A stretch of 64,000 nucleotides of DNA from Linyphia triangularis (Eukaryota; Arthropoda; Arachnida; Araneae; Linyphiidae): contig OZ021732.1 of the NCBI GenBank assembly GCA_963978545.1, positions 32,952,123 through 33,016,122 on the forward strand. Reading direction: 5' to 3'. The notes under the pieces were generated by a model. It was not told the origin of the DNA. It made no database searches and saw only the letters and a list, made by a program, of their open reading frames with translations. How positions within the stretch are numbered: position 1 is the stretch's first letter; every line of letters starts with the position of its first letter. Shown piece by piece: positions 38,501 to 43,846 of the stretch. The translations under genes were made by a program, and so were the position numbers.

Positions 38501-39522
38501 TATTTTAACTAAGAAATATATTACCTTGTTTTAAATTGGAAATCAATGAGTATGTTTTAAATAAATAAAAAAAATCTTATTTTTAAGTAAGAAGTAAACT
38601 ATCATGTAAAGTTTTCCATGACATCTTACTGTTATTTATATGTTTACCATCATTAAAATATAATAATATTGATTAAAGAATTCACTGAAAATCATATGCT
38701 AATTCTGCAATAAGCTTTAAAAAATTCTCCTGTGGAGACATTTGGGCGAAAACATTAGTTTCAGCTTTAGATCGAAGTGTCAGTACTTTGAATGTAGCTT
38801 TAAAAAATCTGTCTTTGATTCAATTCACCTGTTTTTCAGTTTAGTAAAATTGTTTAAAGTGGTTTGACTTCTGAATTTTTTTTATTTTGTTTTTTTGCTG
38901 GTTTTTATCGCTTTTACTTGAAGCTCTGCTTTTTTTTTACCTGTCTGTATATTGTTTTTATCATAAATAAAAATAATAATTCTTATTATAGCATTTAGAT
39001 TTTAATCTCACTCTCTTCACTTACACCTTATTGTAGCAGGGTGGTAAAAGAAATATTACACCCTGGTTCTAGAGAGTGAAAGCTTTATTAATTATGATTA
39101 AAGGATAATAGGTAGCATTTTATTTAACAATTAGGTAAACCATCAAAGGAGGAGAATAAAAAGATACTCCTCCCCAACTGCATGTCTTACTCCTATGAGA
39201 ATCTTGACTGTTAGATTGCATTTACAATGTGCAGTACTTATGCAAAATAAATTGGTTGTAGAAGGGTTAGAGAGATGAGATGAAAATGGGGATTATATCC
39301 CATAAATTTGCTTGCTTTTATTCTCTTCTCTGAATGTATAGATTTAAATTCTACTTTGATTGTCGAAATATCTATTTTTAGGATCTTATTCATCAACTCA
39401 ATAATGCTGTTGCTGAAATACAAGCTTCGAAAAACACGTGGCTGCATAAAACTTGGTCTTCCTTGAAGGATGTGACTAAAAAAGAGGGCTCCGTAGTGGC
39501 AGAAAACAAGGAAAACACTTAA
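166..39522 (+). CDS. RABGAP1: Rab GTPase-activating protein 1 (RABGAP1/TBC1D11), 22 coding exons, 5' partial
   Basis: Role known for the family: a TBC-domain protein that speeds GTP hydrolysis by Rab GTPases, acting on endosome/Golgi traffic and at centrosomes. Exons: 166-373, 4907-5090, 6298-6474, 7329-7447, 7585-7651, 8189-8297, 10127-10293, 10947-11085, 11177-11421, 17601-17714, 18021-18095, 18641-18766, 19877-20020, 20106-20147, 20275-20403, 22971-23057, 23137-23247, 25129-25233, 28358-28441, 29101-29172, 29452-29643, 39382-39522. All junctions are AG/GT and all phases join without a stop, giving about 944 residues. Domain order is PTB (about 1-180), kinesin-like region (about 190-345), linker, TBC (about 410-660, arginine finger R485 and glutamine finger Q522), and coiled coil (about 680-920). 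Human RABGAP1 is about 1070 residues, so roughly 100-150 N-terminal residues lie upstream. Arthropods usually have one gene for the RABGAP1/RABGAP1L pair, so either name could be used. Confidence 0.95.
550..1921 (-). mobile_element. Helitron copy 1 (non-autonomous)
   Basis: Read on the minus strand it starts TCTATAATAATAAAACAAG and ends with a hairpin-forming GAAGCACGGGTATTTAG plus CTAG, followed by a host T. This is the 5'-TC / hairpin / CTRR-3' layout of Helitrons, which insert between A and T without target duplication. The inside is about seven imperfect copies of a ~120-130 bp unit with the core AAAACTACTTATGTTGAAAA. No Rep/helicase coding is seen, so it depends on another element. It abuts copy 2 directly. 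Confidence 0.7.
1922..4654 (-). mobile_element. Helitron copy 2, split by an insertion
   Basis: Same ends as copy 1: CTAGCTGAATACCTGTGC at the left on the + strand and TTTTATTATTATAGA at the right, next to host T (4655). Its CTAG end abuts the TCTATAAT end of copy 1 with no bases between, so the two form a head-to-tail pair. It has the same ~120-130 bp internal repeats. The stretch 2767-4287 is a separate TA-flanked element inserted within one repeat unit, so the Helitron itself is about 1.2 kb. Confidence 0.68.
2767..4287 (-). mobile_element. Mariner/pogo-type DNA transposon remnant nested in Helitron
   Basis: Flanked by TA on both sides (2765-2766 and 4288-4289). Terminal inverted repeats are about 25 bp: left end CCATGAAATGGGGTGAATCG, and the right end read inward is CTGTAAAATGGGGTGAATAG. 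Several extra GGTGAATCGGAACA-like motifs lie inside both ends. Minus-strand frames around 3600-3240 look like decayed coding: an acidic Ser/Glu stretch, then a DFVISK-type segment broken by a frameshift and stops. This could be a transposase C-terminus, but the exact superfamily is inferred from the TA duplication only. Confidence 0.55.
4907..5090 (+). CDS. RABGAP1: RABGAP1 exon 2 (PTB domain)
   Basis: Acceptor tatttttcag, donor gtgagt. It encodes TLLDTDGSNVIATFQIHCIL and CARGKPETPEKECFAFACSH, which line up with the RABGAP1 PTB core (LLDPQ..., FCVRG..., ESDCFAFTES...). Confidence 0.93.
5091..6297 (+). other. RABGAP1 intron 2, no gene seen
   Basis: AT-rich intron with a 29-base T run at 5440-5468. 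I see no coding, inverted-repeat or RNA-gene signal in it. Confidence 0.6.
6298..6474 (+). CDS. RABGAP1: RABGAP1 exon 3 (end of PTB)
   Basis: Acceptor attccag, donor gtaact, phase 0 on both sides. It encodes VVKLLQCFASAFHRIPK, the C-terminal PTB helix (compare AVSRILYSFATAFRR in vertebrates), then a linker ending FETILDIKEEDLK. Confidence 0.93.
6475..7328 (+). other. RABGAP1 intron 3, nothing distinctive
   Basis: AT-rich, ending in a T-rich acceptor. Short open frames here lack family matches and read as chance. Confidence 0.5.
7329..7447 (+). CDS. RABGAP1: RABGAP1 exon 4 (kinesin-like region)
   Basis: It encodes GNFVSCPREKDFFKLRCNLE and KMITLTLSQISSNKELDVQL. This matches the vertebrate stretch with DKDRQCFKLRQ and KKIVIYVQQTTNKEL. 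The donor gtaagt leaves two bases of a Leu codon. Confidence 0.92.
7585..7651 (+). CDS. RABGAP1: RABGAP1 exon 5
   Basis: 67 nt, acceptor tttttag, donor gtaact. Completes Leu and encodes CFGLLITPGRNLGSSEMQ, matching the conserved CFGLLLSPGKDVRNSDM block. Confidence 0.92.
7898..8046. mobile_element. piggyBac-like MITE with GACGAGT palindromes
   Basis: 141 bp between TTAA direct repeats (7898-7901 and 8043-8046). Ends are CCCTTTGG on the left and, read inward, TCCTTTGG on the right. A TTAA target and CCY-starting ends are the piggyBac pattern. Inside are two imperfect palindromes built on GACGAGT / ACTCGTC. No coding. Confidence 0.6.
8189..8297 (+). CDS. RABGAP1: RABGAP1 exon 6
   Basis: Acceptor tgttttag, donor gtaacc. 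It encodes VGMNRILNGDRTVFHISANW then NPTDPIFEVLNTPTTR, matching the vertebrate ITGSWNPKSPHFQVVNEETP block. Ends one base into a codon. Confidence 0.92.
8298..10126 (+). other. RABGAP1 intron 6, no feature recognised
   Basis: 1.8 kb of AT-rich sequence. Open frames at 9226-9414 and 9395-9667 have no recognisable domain and lie between confirmed exons, so I treat them as chance. Confidence 0.5.
10127..10293 (+). CDS. RABGAP1: RABGAP1 exon 7
   Basis: Acceptor atttgcag, donor gtaaga. It encodes VYLTVAVDLVFLGIDEPIRF and PTNERFWYFSKKALHDQFYL, matching VLFMTTAVDLVITEVQEPVRF and NERLFWPFSKRSTTENFFL of vertebrates. Confidence 0.94.
10294..10946 (+). other. RABGAP1 intron 7, nothing seen
   Basis: AT-rich intron without repeats or coding that I can support. 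Confidence 0.5.
10947..11085 (+). CDS. RABGAP1: RABGAP1 exon 8 (linker before TBC)
   Basis: It encodes VENDAGDRNTLYEVVSLENS then a variable Gln/Asp-rich linker. The TLYEVV..E motif is conserved in the family. Donor gtaatt, one base into a codon. Confidence 0.92.
11177..11421 (+). CDS. RABGAP1: RABGAP1 exon 9 (TBC domain start)
   Basis: Acceptor gtttcag, donor gtaaga. It encodes DPLPSGTGEVSKECSTSELE and LVRRGIPEALRGEVWQLLAG, the TBC motif-A block (R..GIP..LR..VW..L.G). The acidic leader followed by SGSG.VSKEC is also a RABGAP1 hallmark. The frame reads on into the intron for about 65 bases, but the strong donor and the next exon fix the end. Confidence 0.96.
12169..12578. mobile_element. hAT-like MITE A, copy 1 (CAGGGTTCCC ends)
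   Basis: 410 bp. Left end CAGGGTTCCCACTG, right end read inward CAGGATTCCCACTC. Flanked by the 5-bp direct repeat TAATA (12164-12168, 12579-12583). Subterminal repeats of the type CTTAAAAGT run inward from both ends. A second copy sits at 45883-46258 with ~80% similar interior. Non-coding. Confidence 0.72.
14160..14345 (+). mobile_element. tRNA-derived SINE, second family
   Basis: Has an A-box-like TTGGTTAGCGCTCTGA and a B-box GGATTCGAATCC 32 bases on, then a ~110 bp body ending in CAAACCAACCAACC. It differs from the 24512 family in head and body but shares an ACCAACC tail. A degraded relative appears to follow at about 14475-14650. No clear target duplication found. Confidence 0.5.
14532..14570 (+). 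repeat. Poly-C tract, 39 bases
   Basis: An uninterrupted run of 39 C inside the degraded SINE-like region of intron 9. On the other strand it is poly-G able to form G-quadruplexes. The true length is uncertain because such runs are error-prone in assemblies. Confidence 0.8.
17601..17714 (+). CDS. RABGAP1: RABGAP1 exon 10 (TBC arginine finger)
   Basis: It encodes ESICGGAIQRDINRTFPAHE then YFKQSGGTGQDSLYKICK. IQRDINR is the IxxDxxR motif that carries the catalytic arginine (R485 in window numbering). Acceptor tatttag, donor gtaatt, phase 0. Confidence 0.97.
18021..18095 (+). CDS. RABGAP1: RABGAP1 exon 11 (TBC glutamine finger)
   Basis: It encodes AYSVYDLEIGYCQGQSFLAA plus ALLLH. YCQGQ is the YxQ motif whose Gln (Q522) replaces the Rab catalytic glutamine. 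Both fingers are intact, so the GAP is predicted active. Confidence 0.97.
18461..18565. repeat. Foldback MITE in intron 11
   Basis: Arms of about 40 bases (TACTAGAGGACAGGAAGAGT... and its near-perfect reverse complement ending CATCCTGTCCTCTAGTA) around a ~25-base centre, flanked by TA. It fits a TA-target (mariner-type) hairpin MITE. Non-coding. Confidence 0.6.
18641..18766 (+). CDS. RABGAP1: RABGAP1 exon 12 (TBC domain)
   Basis: It encodes IPEEQAFSILVKIMFQYGLR then NLFKNGFEELHLRLYQLERL. This is nearly colinear with the vertebrate MPEEQAFSVLVKIMFDYGLR segment. Phase 0. Confidence 0.97.
19161..19798. repeat. Large foldback element in intron 12
   Basis: About 640 bp made of two ~315 bp inverted arms, roughly 75-80% alike by eye. 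The centre is perfect: ATAAATATTATGTCA (19463-19477), loop CTGA, then the reverse complement (19482-19496). The outer arms match too, for example TAGAGAAATG..TAGATCAT on the left and its complement near 19720-19752. The open frame 19532-19732 lies in one arm and has no family match. Confidence 0.6.
19877..20020 (+). CDS. RABGAP1: RABGAP1 exon 13 (TBC domain)
   Basis: It encodes DRIPELHAHFLDLGIEMHMF and ASQWFLTLYTSKFPLVVVFY. SQWFLTL(F/Y)T is the conserved TBC motif with the W-F pair. Donor gtaagt. Confidence 0.97.
20106..20147 (+). CDS. RABGAP1: RABGAP1 exon 14 (42 nt)
   Basis: A short exon encoding GIETLFQVGLALLM, equal in place and length to GISVIFNVALGLLK of vertebrates. The acceptor is ttcttcag and the donor gtaaat. 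The upstream intron is only 85 bases. Confidence 0.93.
20275..20403 (+). CDS. RABGAP1: RABGAP1 exon 15 (end of TBC)
   Basis: It encodes LSRKDLLALDFEGILKYFRV then TLPKKYRSENSARELLTVAI. DFEG.LK(Y/F)FRV.LPK.YRSE is a family signature. Acceptor acttatcag, donor gtacag. Confidence 0.97.
20404..22970 (+). other. RABGAP1 intron 15
   Basis: Between the TBC and coiled-coil exons. Contains the degenerate minisatellite at 21220-22080 and a T run near 22484-22505. No further exon seen. Confidence 0.6.
21220..22080 (+). repeat. Degenerate minisatellite array
   Basis: Roughly 50-60 bp degenerate units with the gist TTTTCGCYAAGTGTTACG..GAGATTTGCAC, clearly less AT-rich than the flanks. A longer period is also visible: an ~85 bp block at 21560-21645 (TTTGTGCTGATATTGTGGAC...) recurs at 21855-21935, about 290 bp on. 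Open frames in it (for example 21298-21561) are by-products of the repeat. Confidence 0.5.
22971..23057 (+). CDS. RABGAP1: RABGAP1 exon 16 (coiled-coil start)
   Basis: It encodes TKKLKKYGKEYLSQKEQRKH then QEDPVSKLQ, matching KKLKKYEKEYHTMREQQAQQEDPIERFE. Acceptor attttattag, donor gtaaaa. Confidence 0.94.
23137..23247 (+). CDS. RABGAP1: RABGAP1 exon 17 (coiled coil)
   Basis: It encodes KENSRFQLCNMRLEHENDDL plus ANELINVKTHLGSELKH, matching [24 protein letters not shown]. Heptad-like Leu spacing. Confidence 0.95.
23938..24240. mobile_element. Partial copy of the GGTGAATCGGAACA transposon
   Basis: Matches the left ~330 bp of the element at 2767-4287, including the AACGAACATATTTT stretch, the GGTGTTCTGATTCACCC inner motif and the trailing GGTGAATAGAAACACT. 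The right part is missing, so it is truncated. Confidence 0.5.
24512..24691 (+). mobile_element. tRNA-derived SINE, full-length copy
   Basis: 180 bp between a 12-bp target duplication CCTTTTTTTGTA (24500-24511, 24692-24703). The head is tRNA-like, with A box TAGTGGTTAGCGTGC and B box GGTTCGAGTCC. The body is ~110 bp and ends ATAATCTGAATACAACCAAC. The same family occurs at 41914-42089, 43590-43741 and 62272-62463. It is Pol III-type and needs LINE enzymes in trans. The head no longer folds as a convincing tRNA. Confidence 0.82.
25129..25233 (+). CDS. RABGAP1: RABGAP1 exon 18 (coiled coil)
   Basis: It encodes ALEKIEMYYKEVNCTKKSLS then EMEDEKHRLETEVNQ, matching KADALNKELLMTKQKLIDAEEEKRRLEEE. 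Acceptor attttaag, donor gtaatg. Confidence 0.9.
25755..26063. mobile_element. Pogo/Tigger-like MITE
   Basis: 309 bp flanked by TA (25753-25754, 26064-26065). Ends CAGCATTGCTTATCTGAA and, read inward, CAGTAGAGTATTGATTAGCT. Both ends carry an ATCAACTGAAAC / ATTAGCTGAAAC motif, as in pogo-type elements. Non-coding. Confidence 0.5.
27249..27414. mobile_element. Short TA-flanked MITE
   Basis: 166 bp including TA at both ends. Left end TAGTCAAACCTCGTTAACGC, right end read inward TAGTCAAAACCTGTTAACAC: 20-bp near-identical inverted termini. A similar single end (TAGTAAAACCCTGTTAAC) lies near 41048. Non-coding. Confidence 0.6.
28358..28441 (+). CDS. RABGAP1: RABGAP1 exon 19 (coiled coil)
   Basis: It encodes LKELCRRELQQAESEISRNN plus SIIAEYKQ, matching LKEMCRRELDKAESEIKKNSSIIGDYKQ. 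Donor gtaagt. Confidence 0.96.
28442..29100 (+). other. RABGAP1 intron 19, nothing seen
   Basis: AT-rich intron with no repeat or coding signal that I can support. Confidence 0.5.
29101..29172 (+). CDS. RABGAP1: RABGAP1 exon 20 (coiled coil)
   Basis: It encodes ICSQLNSRCEKEQKLFQEFV then NTVK, matching ICSQLSERLEKQQTANK. Acceptor ttttcctag, donor gttggt (a weaker GT donor). Confidence 0.93.
29452..29643 (+). CDS. RABGAP1: RABGAP1 exon 21 (coiled coil)
   Basis: It encodes DEVDGCESCSKKIFSSNNPI and later RQIRELELELAQTKLALVEA with ECKNQ. The CE.C pair and the ELELAQTKL.LVEAECK block are family landmarks. Donor gtatat. Confidence 0.96.
30350..30850 (+). mobile_element. Fragment of the 3.95 kb hAT-like family
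   Basis: Two CAGRGTTCGTA ends (about 30354 and 30507) and a ~280 bp stretch (30572-30850) that matches 13553-13830, for example TTTACGGAATACTAATAAAC and CGCACATTTTGCTGATAGAA. The match stops at AAAATTAGATGCAAA, about 75 bp before the Gypsy LTR. No paired end or target duplication found. Confidence 0.5.
30926..31385 (+). repeat. Gypsy 5' LTR
   Basis: 460 bp, TG...CA. Contains a TATTTAAA TATA-like box near 31120 and AATAAA polyadenylation signals near 31293 and 31321, so it carries both promoter-like and 3'-processing signals. Confidence 0.92.
31387..31404 (+). other. Gypsy primer binding site
   Basis: TGGTGTCAGAAGTGGGAT directly follows the LTR (one base spacer). It begins TGG, the complement of a tRNA 3' CCA. 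The tRNA species is not assigned. The related remnant at 43846-43880 has the same TGGTGTCAGAAG. Confidence 0.75.
31418..32601 (+). pseudogene. gag: Gypsy gag, frameshifted and stopped
   Basis: Starts ATG (MPTTRGMMEDQMKQLMEMIA). An Ala/Glu-rich coiled region holds three 18-residue repeats of the type GQARQETTNAELAAAIAA (54 bp units, 31556-31717). The frame then breaks in a TC-repeat at about 31732-31740. It resumes in another frame at about 31745 and runs through a capsid-like domain (ATFDGKSSWRVYQTQFEMIA, LQYFVDAIKD) to an in-frame TGA at 32599-32601. Capsid protein would package element RNA. Two breaks make it non-functional as is. Confidence 0.85.
32602..33594 (+). pseudogene. Gypsy nucleocapsid zinc knuckle and protease
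   Basis: Same frame as the second gag part, after its TGA. Contains the knuckle CWHCKREGHLRRNC and an aspartic protease with LIVDSGANVTIVR (active-site D-S-G) and the ILGLDFL flap-side motif. It ends in a stop about 150 residues after the protease, where the sequence leaves known pol order. In intact relatives the reverse transcriptase would follow. Confidence 0.85.
33600..34278 (+). pseudogene. Gypsy integrase C-terminal remnant
   Basis: From about 33715, frame 3 reads QKLSPLLLAYGSATHESTGF and MFGRDLRLPCNLLFGQPPD, the end of the integrase core, then RYDAKATDRSFQEGDKVWLW. A 70-bp insertion at about 34065-34135 breaks the frame. In another frame the GPY-type module (EGPYVVLTKINDVVVRN) continues to a TGA at 34276-34278. 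The DDE catalytic residues are missing with the deleted part. Confidence 0.82.
34327..34338 (+). other. Gypsy polypurine tract
   Basis: AAGAAGGGGGAAA-type all-purine run immediately before the 3' LTR, the plus-strand primer site of LTR elements. Confidence 0.85.
34339..34798 (+). repeat. Gypsy 3' LTR
   Basis: 460 bp, ~98.7% identical to the 5' LTR by eye. Carries AATAAA signals in the sense direction of RABGAP1, so it could cause early polyadenylation inside the last intron. Confidence 0.92.
35507..35880. repeat. Foldback element in last intron
   Basis: Inverted arms of ~135 bp (left) and ~215 bp (right), with a 20-base loop at 35642-35661. Matching blocks include AGGCCTAAATATCTAGCT, AGTAAAATTTTCTTTTC and ATCCCAACAAAAA with their complements. 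The right arm has an extra ~75 bp. Non-coding. Confidence 0.65.
36562..36965 (+). mobile_element. hAT-like MITE B, copy 1 (CAGAGTGGCCACA ends)
   Basis: 404 bp. Ends CAGAGTGGCCACA and, read inward, CAGGGTGGCCACA. Flanked by 5-bp repeat TAGTT (36557-36561, 36966-36970). Repeats of the type GGAAAATCAGGGAA sit at both subtermini. A second, reversed copy is at 58275-58763. Confidence 0.72.
36966..37300 (+). repeat. Diverged dispersed repeat, copy 1
   Basis: Shares a colinear pattern with 41420-41750 (AACTTT.CCACCAACTA.T..TATA..A.ACAAAA, then TTTACGAGAAGAAAAAAAGCCAAAATGCC). Strongly diverged. The family is not identified. Confidence 0.35.
39382..39522 (+). CDS. RABGAP1: RABGAP1 last exon with stop
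   Basis: It encodes DLIHQLNNAVAEIQASKNTW and LHKTWSSLKDVTKKEGSVVA, then ENKENT and TAA (39520-39522). This matches the family tail (DLEHHLG.A.NEVQAAKKTWF..TLSSIK). Acceptor atttttag. Confidence 0.95.
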   Translation, partial: DLIHQLNNAVAEIQASKNTWLHKTWSSLKDVTKKEGSVVAENKENT

Positions 39523-40750
39523 AACTAAAGTCCCTGTTATAGGATGTTACTCATCCTCTACATTCCCTTTGTTTGCATGCATTTAAGAAGAAAAAACAGT
39601 AACAAATTTCATTTACTTTTAATGAAACTATGAGGTACAGTGTAAAGAAACTTGTTGGACAACTTTGTCTTTCATTCTAAAAACAATTTTATGCTACAAA
39701 TTCAAAAAGCTTCTTTTCTTTTTGCTTTTTATGAATAACAGAAGTGTCGCATGAAATCAAAACTCTAAGCACTGTATGCTATAGATTTAAAAAAAATGCT
39801 TTTGCTTGCTGTGAAGTGTATTATAATAGTGCCATATTGTATATAACATTGTATATACGTTTATTTAGCAATATATTAAGGTTTATTTTGTTAAAAACAA
39901 AGTATTTTGTTTGTTTTTCAGTTTTACTTATGAAATTTGCCATAGGGTAAGATAGGGGTTTTTTTTTTTTTTTTTTTTTCTTTTTAGAAGACAACTTTCG
40001 GTGAATTGCACTTATTAATATTGACTTTATTAATATTTATAATATTTTCATAAAATTTAAATTTTGTTATATTTGAAAAATAAAAATCATTTTCTTTTCC
40101 TTTATTTGTACTGACATGGAAGTTTTATTAATTAAAATGTATTCTACTATAAATGTAAGTTATAAATGGTTTGTAATCGATGCACCAAAAACAAAAATTG
40201 TTTTGACCATTCATCTTTTTAATAAACCGTATGCATTTAAAGTTCAATACATTTATTAAAAAACCAATGAGAATTTTTTAAATGAAAACAGTCTGAACTA
40301 ACTTTTATAAATGAATTGAATTTTTTCACTAAATATGTACTAATAGCTGTAATCTTAAACTTTATTGACATCCACTGTTATTTATTAACTTAATTTGAAG
40401 CAAAATTTCTGTGCAATTGTGACTAAACACCTAATAGCATAATTCCGTGTCAGAAAAAACTCCCAAATATTATGTGACTTAAAATTTGATTTAATGTTAT
40501 GACTTAAAATTTTAGTATTTAACATATTAGTTTCAATTTTTAAATGCATTTTAAAGCTTTTTCTAAGATCATGCTAGAACTAGATTATTTTCAACTTCAC
40601 TCAAAGCCTTGATGTTTGATTTTTTTTTTCCTTTTGTTGAGAATTGTGCATCATCGCCAGAAGTAGCAAATAATTTTATTGAATAAGATTTGAACTACAT
40701 TTATTATGTGCCACAATTTAGATTATTGTAAATCAAAAATTGGAAATAAA
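39523..40750 (+). other. RABGAP1 3' UTR and downstream AT-rich stretch
   Basis: AT-rich with AATAAA at 40079-40084, 40221-40226 and 40745-40750. The real cleavage site cannot be told from sequence alone, but one of the first two is likely. A T run of ~21 lies at 39959-39979. Confidence 0.55.
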
Positions 40751-41780
40751 ATGAGTTCTTAAATGTTAATAAGATTTATTGATTTTAAATTAAATTAGTT
40801 AAATGTTCAATCTTTATCAAGATCTTTTTTGATATGTTAAGCAATGAATAATTATGTTGCCTAGTACACATATCCAATGTATATGCTAATCAATGTATAC
40901 AATTACATTAAACTAATATTTACAATATTATTATACATTTTATAAAAATTTGATATAAACTCTTCAACCATAGAAAAAGTTAATTGCATTATAAATAATC
41001 AACATGCTTCAAACTTAATTTTAAAGCAGTATCATATTTCTTATATAGTAAAACCCTGTTAACAATGTGGCCATTAAAATTTTGTGCAGTTAACCGAACT
41101 AATGTAAATTGCTTTAAAAACTTGTTCATCTAATTAATGCATTTTTAAACTATTACACAGGCCAACAGTGGCTTTGGTGACAGGGTATTTGGAGCTGATT
41201 TCATATGAATTTGATGCCCTGAATTCAAATATGGCATTAGCTTTTGCCTATCGACTCGAATTTCTAGGATATAACATTTTAATGAAATGGGCAATTCTGG
41301 CTGACACAAGGGACTTTTTGGCTCTTTTTTTCTACTCGTAAACAGATAAGAATTATAAAATTAAAATTAATCTAATAGTTTTGTTTTTATTTGAAATAAT
41401 ATTACATGGTGATAAAATTGTATTGAAAAATAATAACTTGAACTAGATCAAACATGCATTTTTATCCACCAACGCACAGGACACATGCGTTGGTGGCTTT
41501 TAAATGTTAATTCACCTAGGTAAAATAATTATTTTTCAATATAACTTTGTTACCAACTAGAGTTATATGAGACAAAAACATAACTGTTTGATTCATCATA
41601 ATTTTAAAATTCTAGTTTGTTTTCGAGTAAAAAAAAGATCCAAAATGTCTTGTGTACACAACAGAGAATTGCTCAAATATACATTACACCATTTTAAGTT
41701 AAATACATGGATCAAATAAAAAAACTAAACACGGAACTTTTATTATTATATTCATAGATAGCGGGAAATGTCCTCGATGA
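40751..41780. other. Intergenic, with second copy of a diverged repeat
   Basis: No gene seen. One MITE-like end at about 41048 (TAGTAAAACCCTGTTAAC), and at 41420-41750 a diverged copy of the repeat at 36966-37300. Confidence 0.4.
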
Positions 41781-41913
41781 AACTAGCTATAGTCACTGAA
41801 CGCTTCAAAAGTTTCTTTTCCGTGACATTCTTGAATGTATTTTGGAACAGTCTCTTTTTGAACTCCAACAGTAATCTGCCATCATGAGCGTATCGCATCT
41901 TCCTTGGTAGTGG

Positions 41914-42089
41914 TTGGTTGTATTCAGATTATCTGGCGCCGTCAGCAACACGAGGGCTATAATGCGCCGAAACATTTCGTCATTAGACAAGCCAACATAC
42001 ACTTACAAACACCCATGCCAACACGGGACTCGAACCCGCAACCTCACGGTCTAGAAGCCAGCACGCTAACCACTATACCGTTTGGTCGG
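41914..42089 (-). mobile_element. tRNA-derived SINE inside Gypsy remnant
   Basis: 176 bp, same family as 24512, reversed. Perfect 15-bp target duplication CTTCCTTGGTAGTGG (41899-41913 and 42090-42104). It splits the post-protease part of the Gypsy remnant, so it is younger than that element. Confidence 0.88.
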
Positions 42090-42239
42090 CTTCCTTGGTA
42101 GTGGTCCTCCATATTTTAATATGCTGGTTAAATCTATCATCTTATTCCTCGCTGATGTCCTCTAAATTTTCAACAAAACGGTTTTAGTGTCTGTAACCTT
42201 AACCCAACCAACTTTAAGTGTCCATAATGTCCGCCACAT

Positions 42240-42575
42240 ATGCCATGTGATGATAAGTAACACTCCCAAACGTGATGTTGATGTTCAGTTTTCCATGGTT
42301 GTTGATTTTATCACCAGATACAGTTTGAAGGGTTACGCAGGACGGGGCCCAGATGAGTCTTCCAGTTGTTGAGCCAAATCTTTTCGAATGATGGTTACAT
42401 TGACTGCAGTATCGATGATCAAATTGCAGGGAACTCCATTTACGTGTCCCATGATGAAGATTCCATTACTGCCGCCACTTATTACAGAAATTTGTAGAAC
42501 TCTAAAATGGGGCTTCTCAACAACTGGCAATTGGCAGTTTCTCCGTATGTGGCCCTCGCTTCCACAGTTCCAGCA
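42240..42575 (-). pseudogene. Gypsy zinc knuckle and protease with altered active site
   Basis: Knuckle CWNCGSEGHIRRNC at about 42573-42532, then protease NLIIDTAVNVTIIRKDLAQQ. The usual D-T/S-G triad reads D-T-A, so the catalytic loop is altered. The frame fails soon after. Non-functional remnant. Confidence 0.75.
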
Positions 42576-42704
42576 CTTCAGACTTGTTTCTTTTCCGGAA
42601 TATTTTGTCTCAAGTTATTGATTTGCCTTTCCAATTCATCAATACGAGCAGCAATTGGGTATCCTGGCTCCTGGATAATAGCAGCTCTAATAGGATGGCG
42701 TTCT

Positions 42705-43160
42705 CTACGGGTTGCTTACTGGGCTGCCTTGTACTTCATGGCATACACTAAAGCACTTTAAATCTTTGACTTCTGCCATTCGTAGGGCCTTCTGTATCTC
42801 TATTTCCCTGATGCCATTGACGAAGTACTGTAGAGACAAGATTTCTCTCGTTTCAGCAGGGCAGTCTGAAAAGGCAAGATGGGAGAGCCTCTCAACATCC
42901 GTGGCGAGCTCCTGAAGTGTTTTGATATCCTTCTGTTGGCCAGATTTCAACTGCAGCCTGCTGTAGTCTTTCACGCATTTTTCTCCAAACCACAGTTCTA
43001 ATGTACTTGAGAGAGTGTTGAAGTCCAAGTGTTGCTCTTTGGAAAGCGTTTGTAGTATATCTGCAGTTTCAGCTCTCAGAGATGCAGCTAACTGGCAGGC
43101 TTTTACCACAGAGTTCCATCCGTTGGCGTTGGCGACAATTGCGAATTGAGTCTTATACAT
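42705..43160 (-). pseudogene. gag: Gypsy capsid fragment
   Basis: 151 open residues starting MYKTQFAIVANANGWNSVVK. Clearly homologous to the capsid part of the 31786-32601 gag (QTQFEMIASANGWDDTSKAF, LQYFVDAIKD versus LQYFVNGIRE). Frameshifts on both sides. Confidence 0.82.
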
Positions 43161-43453
43161 TTGTCAGGAAAATTTTCCATCGTATGTCGAAAGCTTAATT
43201 GAAGGTCGAGAAGTAACTGGTACACATTTCAAATCTTCCAAAATAGTTCCGCTCGACAGTCTCTTCTCTAACATTTGGTCTATCTTTTCTTCTATCTCAC
43301 CCAAGTTTTCTTCTAGATTCTTCTTTTCCAGAATATCTATCTTTTAAACCAAATCATTAAACTTGAATTCGACATTCTCGAATTTCTCTTCTAAACTATT
43401 ACACTTCTTTTCGACAGTCTCGAATTTTCCAGCAAATTTGTCTTCTATTTGTT

Positions 43454-43846
43454 TCACGCTTTCTTCCATAGTTCCTGAAAGATGACTAATTCCTCCTGTC
43501 CGGCAGAGATCGCAGCAATATTCTGTATTTTCTCTTGGTCAGAGAAAATCTCTTTCTTCATCTCTTCTTGGCTCGCTTTCATTTCTTCCTGGCTAGCTTC
43601 TAGACCGCGAGGTTGCAGGTTCGAGTCCCGCGTAAGGCATGGGTGTTTGTAAATATATGTTGGCTTGTCTAATGACGAATGTTTCGGGCAATTATAGCCC
43701 TCATGTTGCTGACGGCGCCAGATAATCTGAAAACAACCAACCATTTCTTCCCGCCCTTCGGATACTTCCTTCTTCATTTCTTGCATGAAGGCAAAAAGCT
43801 GTTTAAATTTTTCATCTTGTTCTGCCATTACTCTGGTTATCGGCAT
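43454..43846 (-). pseudogene. gag: Gypsy gag N-terminus with SINE read-through
   Basis: Starts MPITRVMAEQDEKFKQLFAF, as in the other Gypsy (MPTTRGM...), with coiled-coil repeats of the type QEEMKAS. The open frame runs through the inserted SINE (43590-43741) by chance, so the middle ~50 residues are not gag. Confidence 0.75.
43590..43741 (+). mobile_element. 5'-truncated SINE in gag remnant
   Basis: About 152 bp. It lacks the first ~30 bases of the family, including the A box. B box GGTTCGAGTCCC and the ACAACCAACCA tail are present. Flanked by the 10-bp repeat CATTTCTTCC (43580-43589, 43742-43751). 5' truncation plus target duplication is typical of LINE-driven retrotransposition. Confidence 0.78.

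Larger units (their letters stand above)
29644..39381 (+). other. RABGAP1 last intron (9.7 kb)
   Basis: The largest intron. Contains a repeat fragment at 30350-30850, the Gypsy element 30926-34798, a foldback at 35507-35880, a MITE at 36562-36965 and a diverged dispersed repeat at 36966-37300. A C run lies at about 36458-36475. About 37300-39381 shows only AT-rich sequence. Confidence 0.6.
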
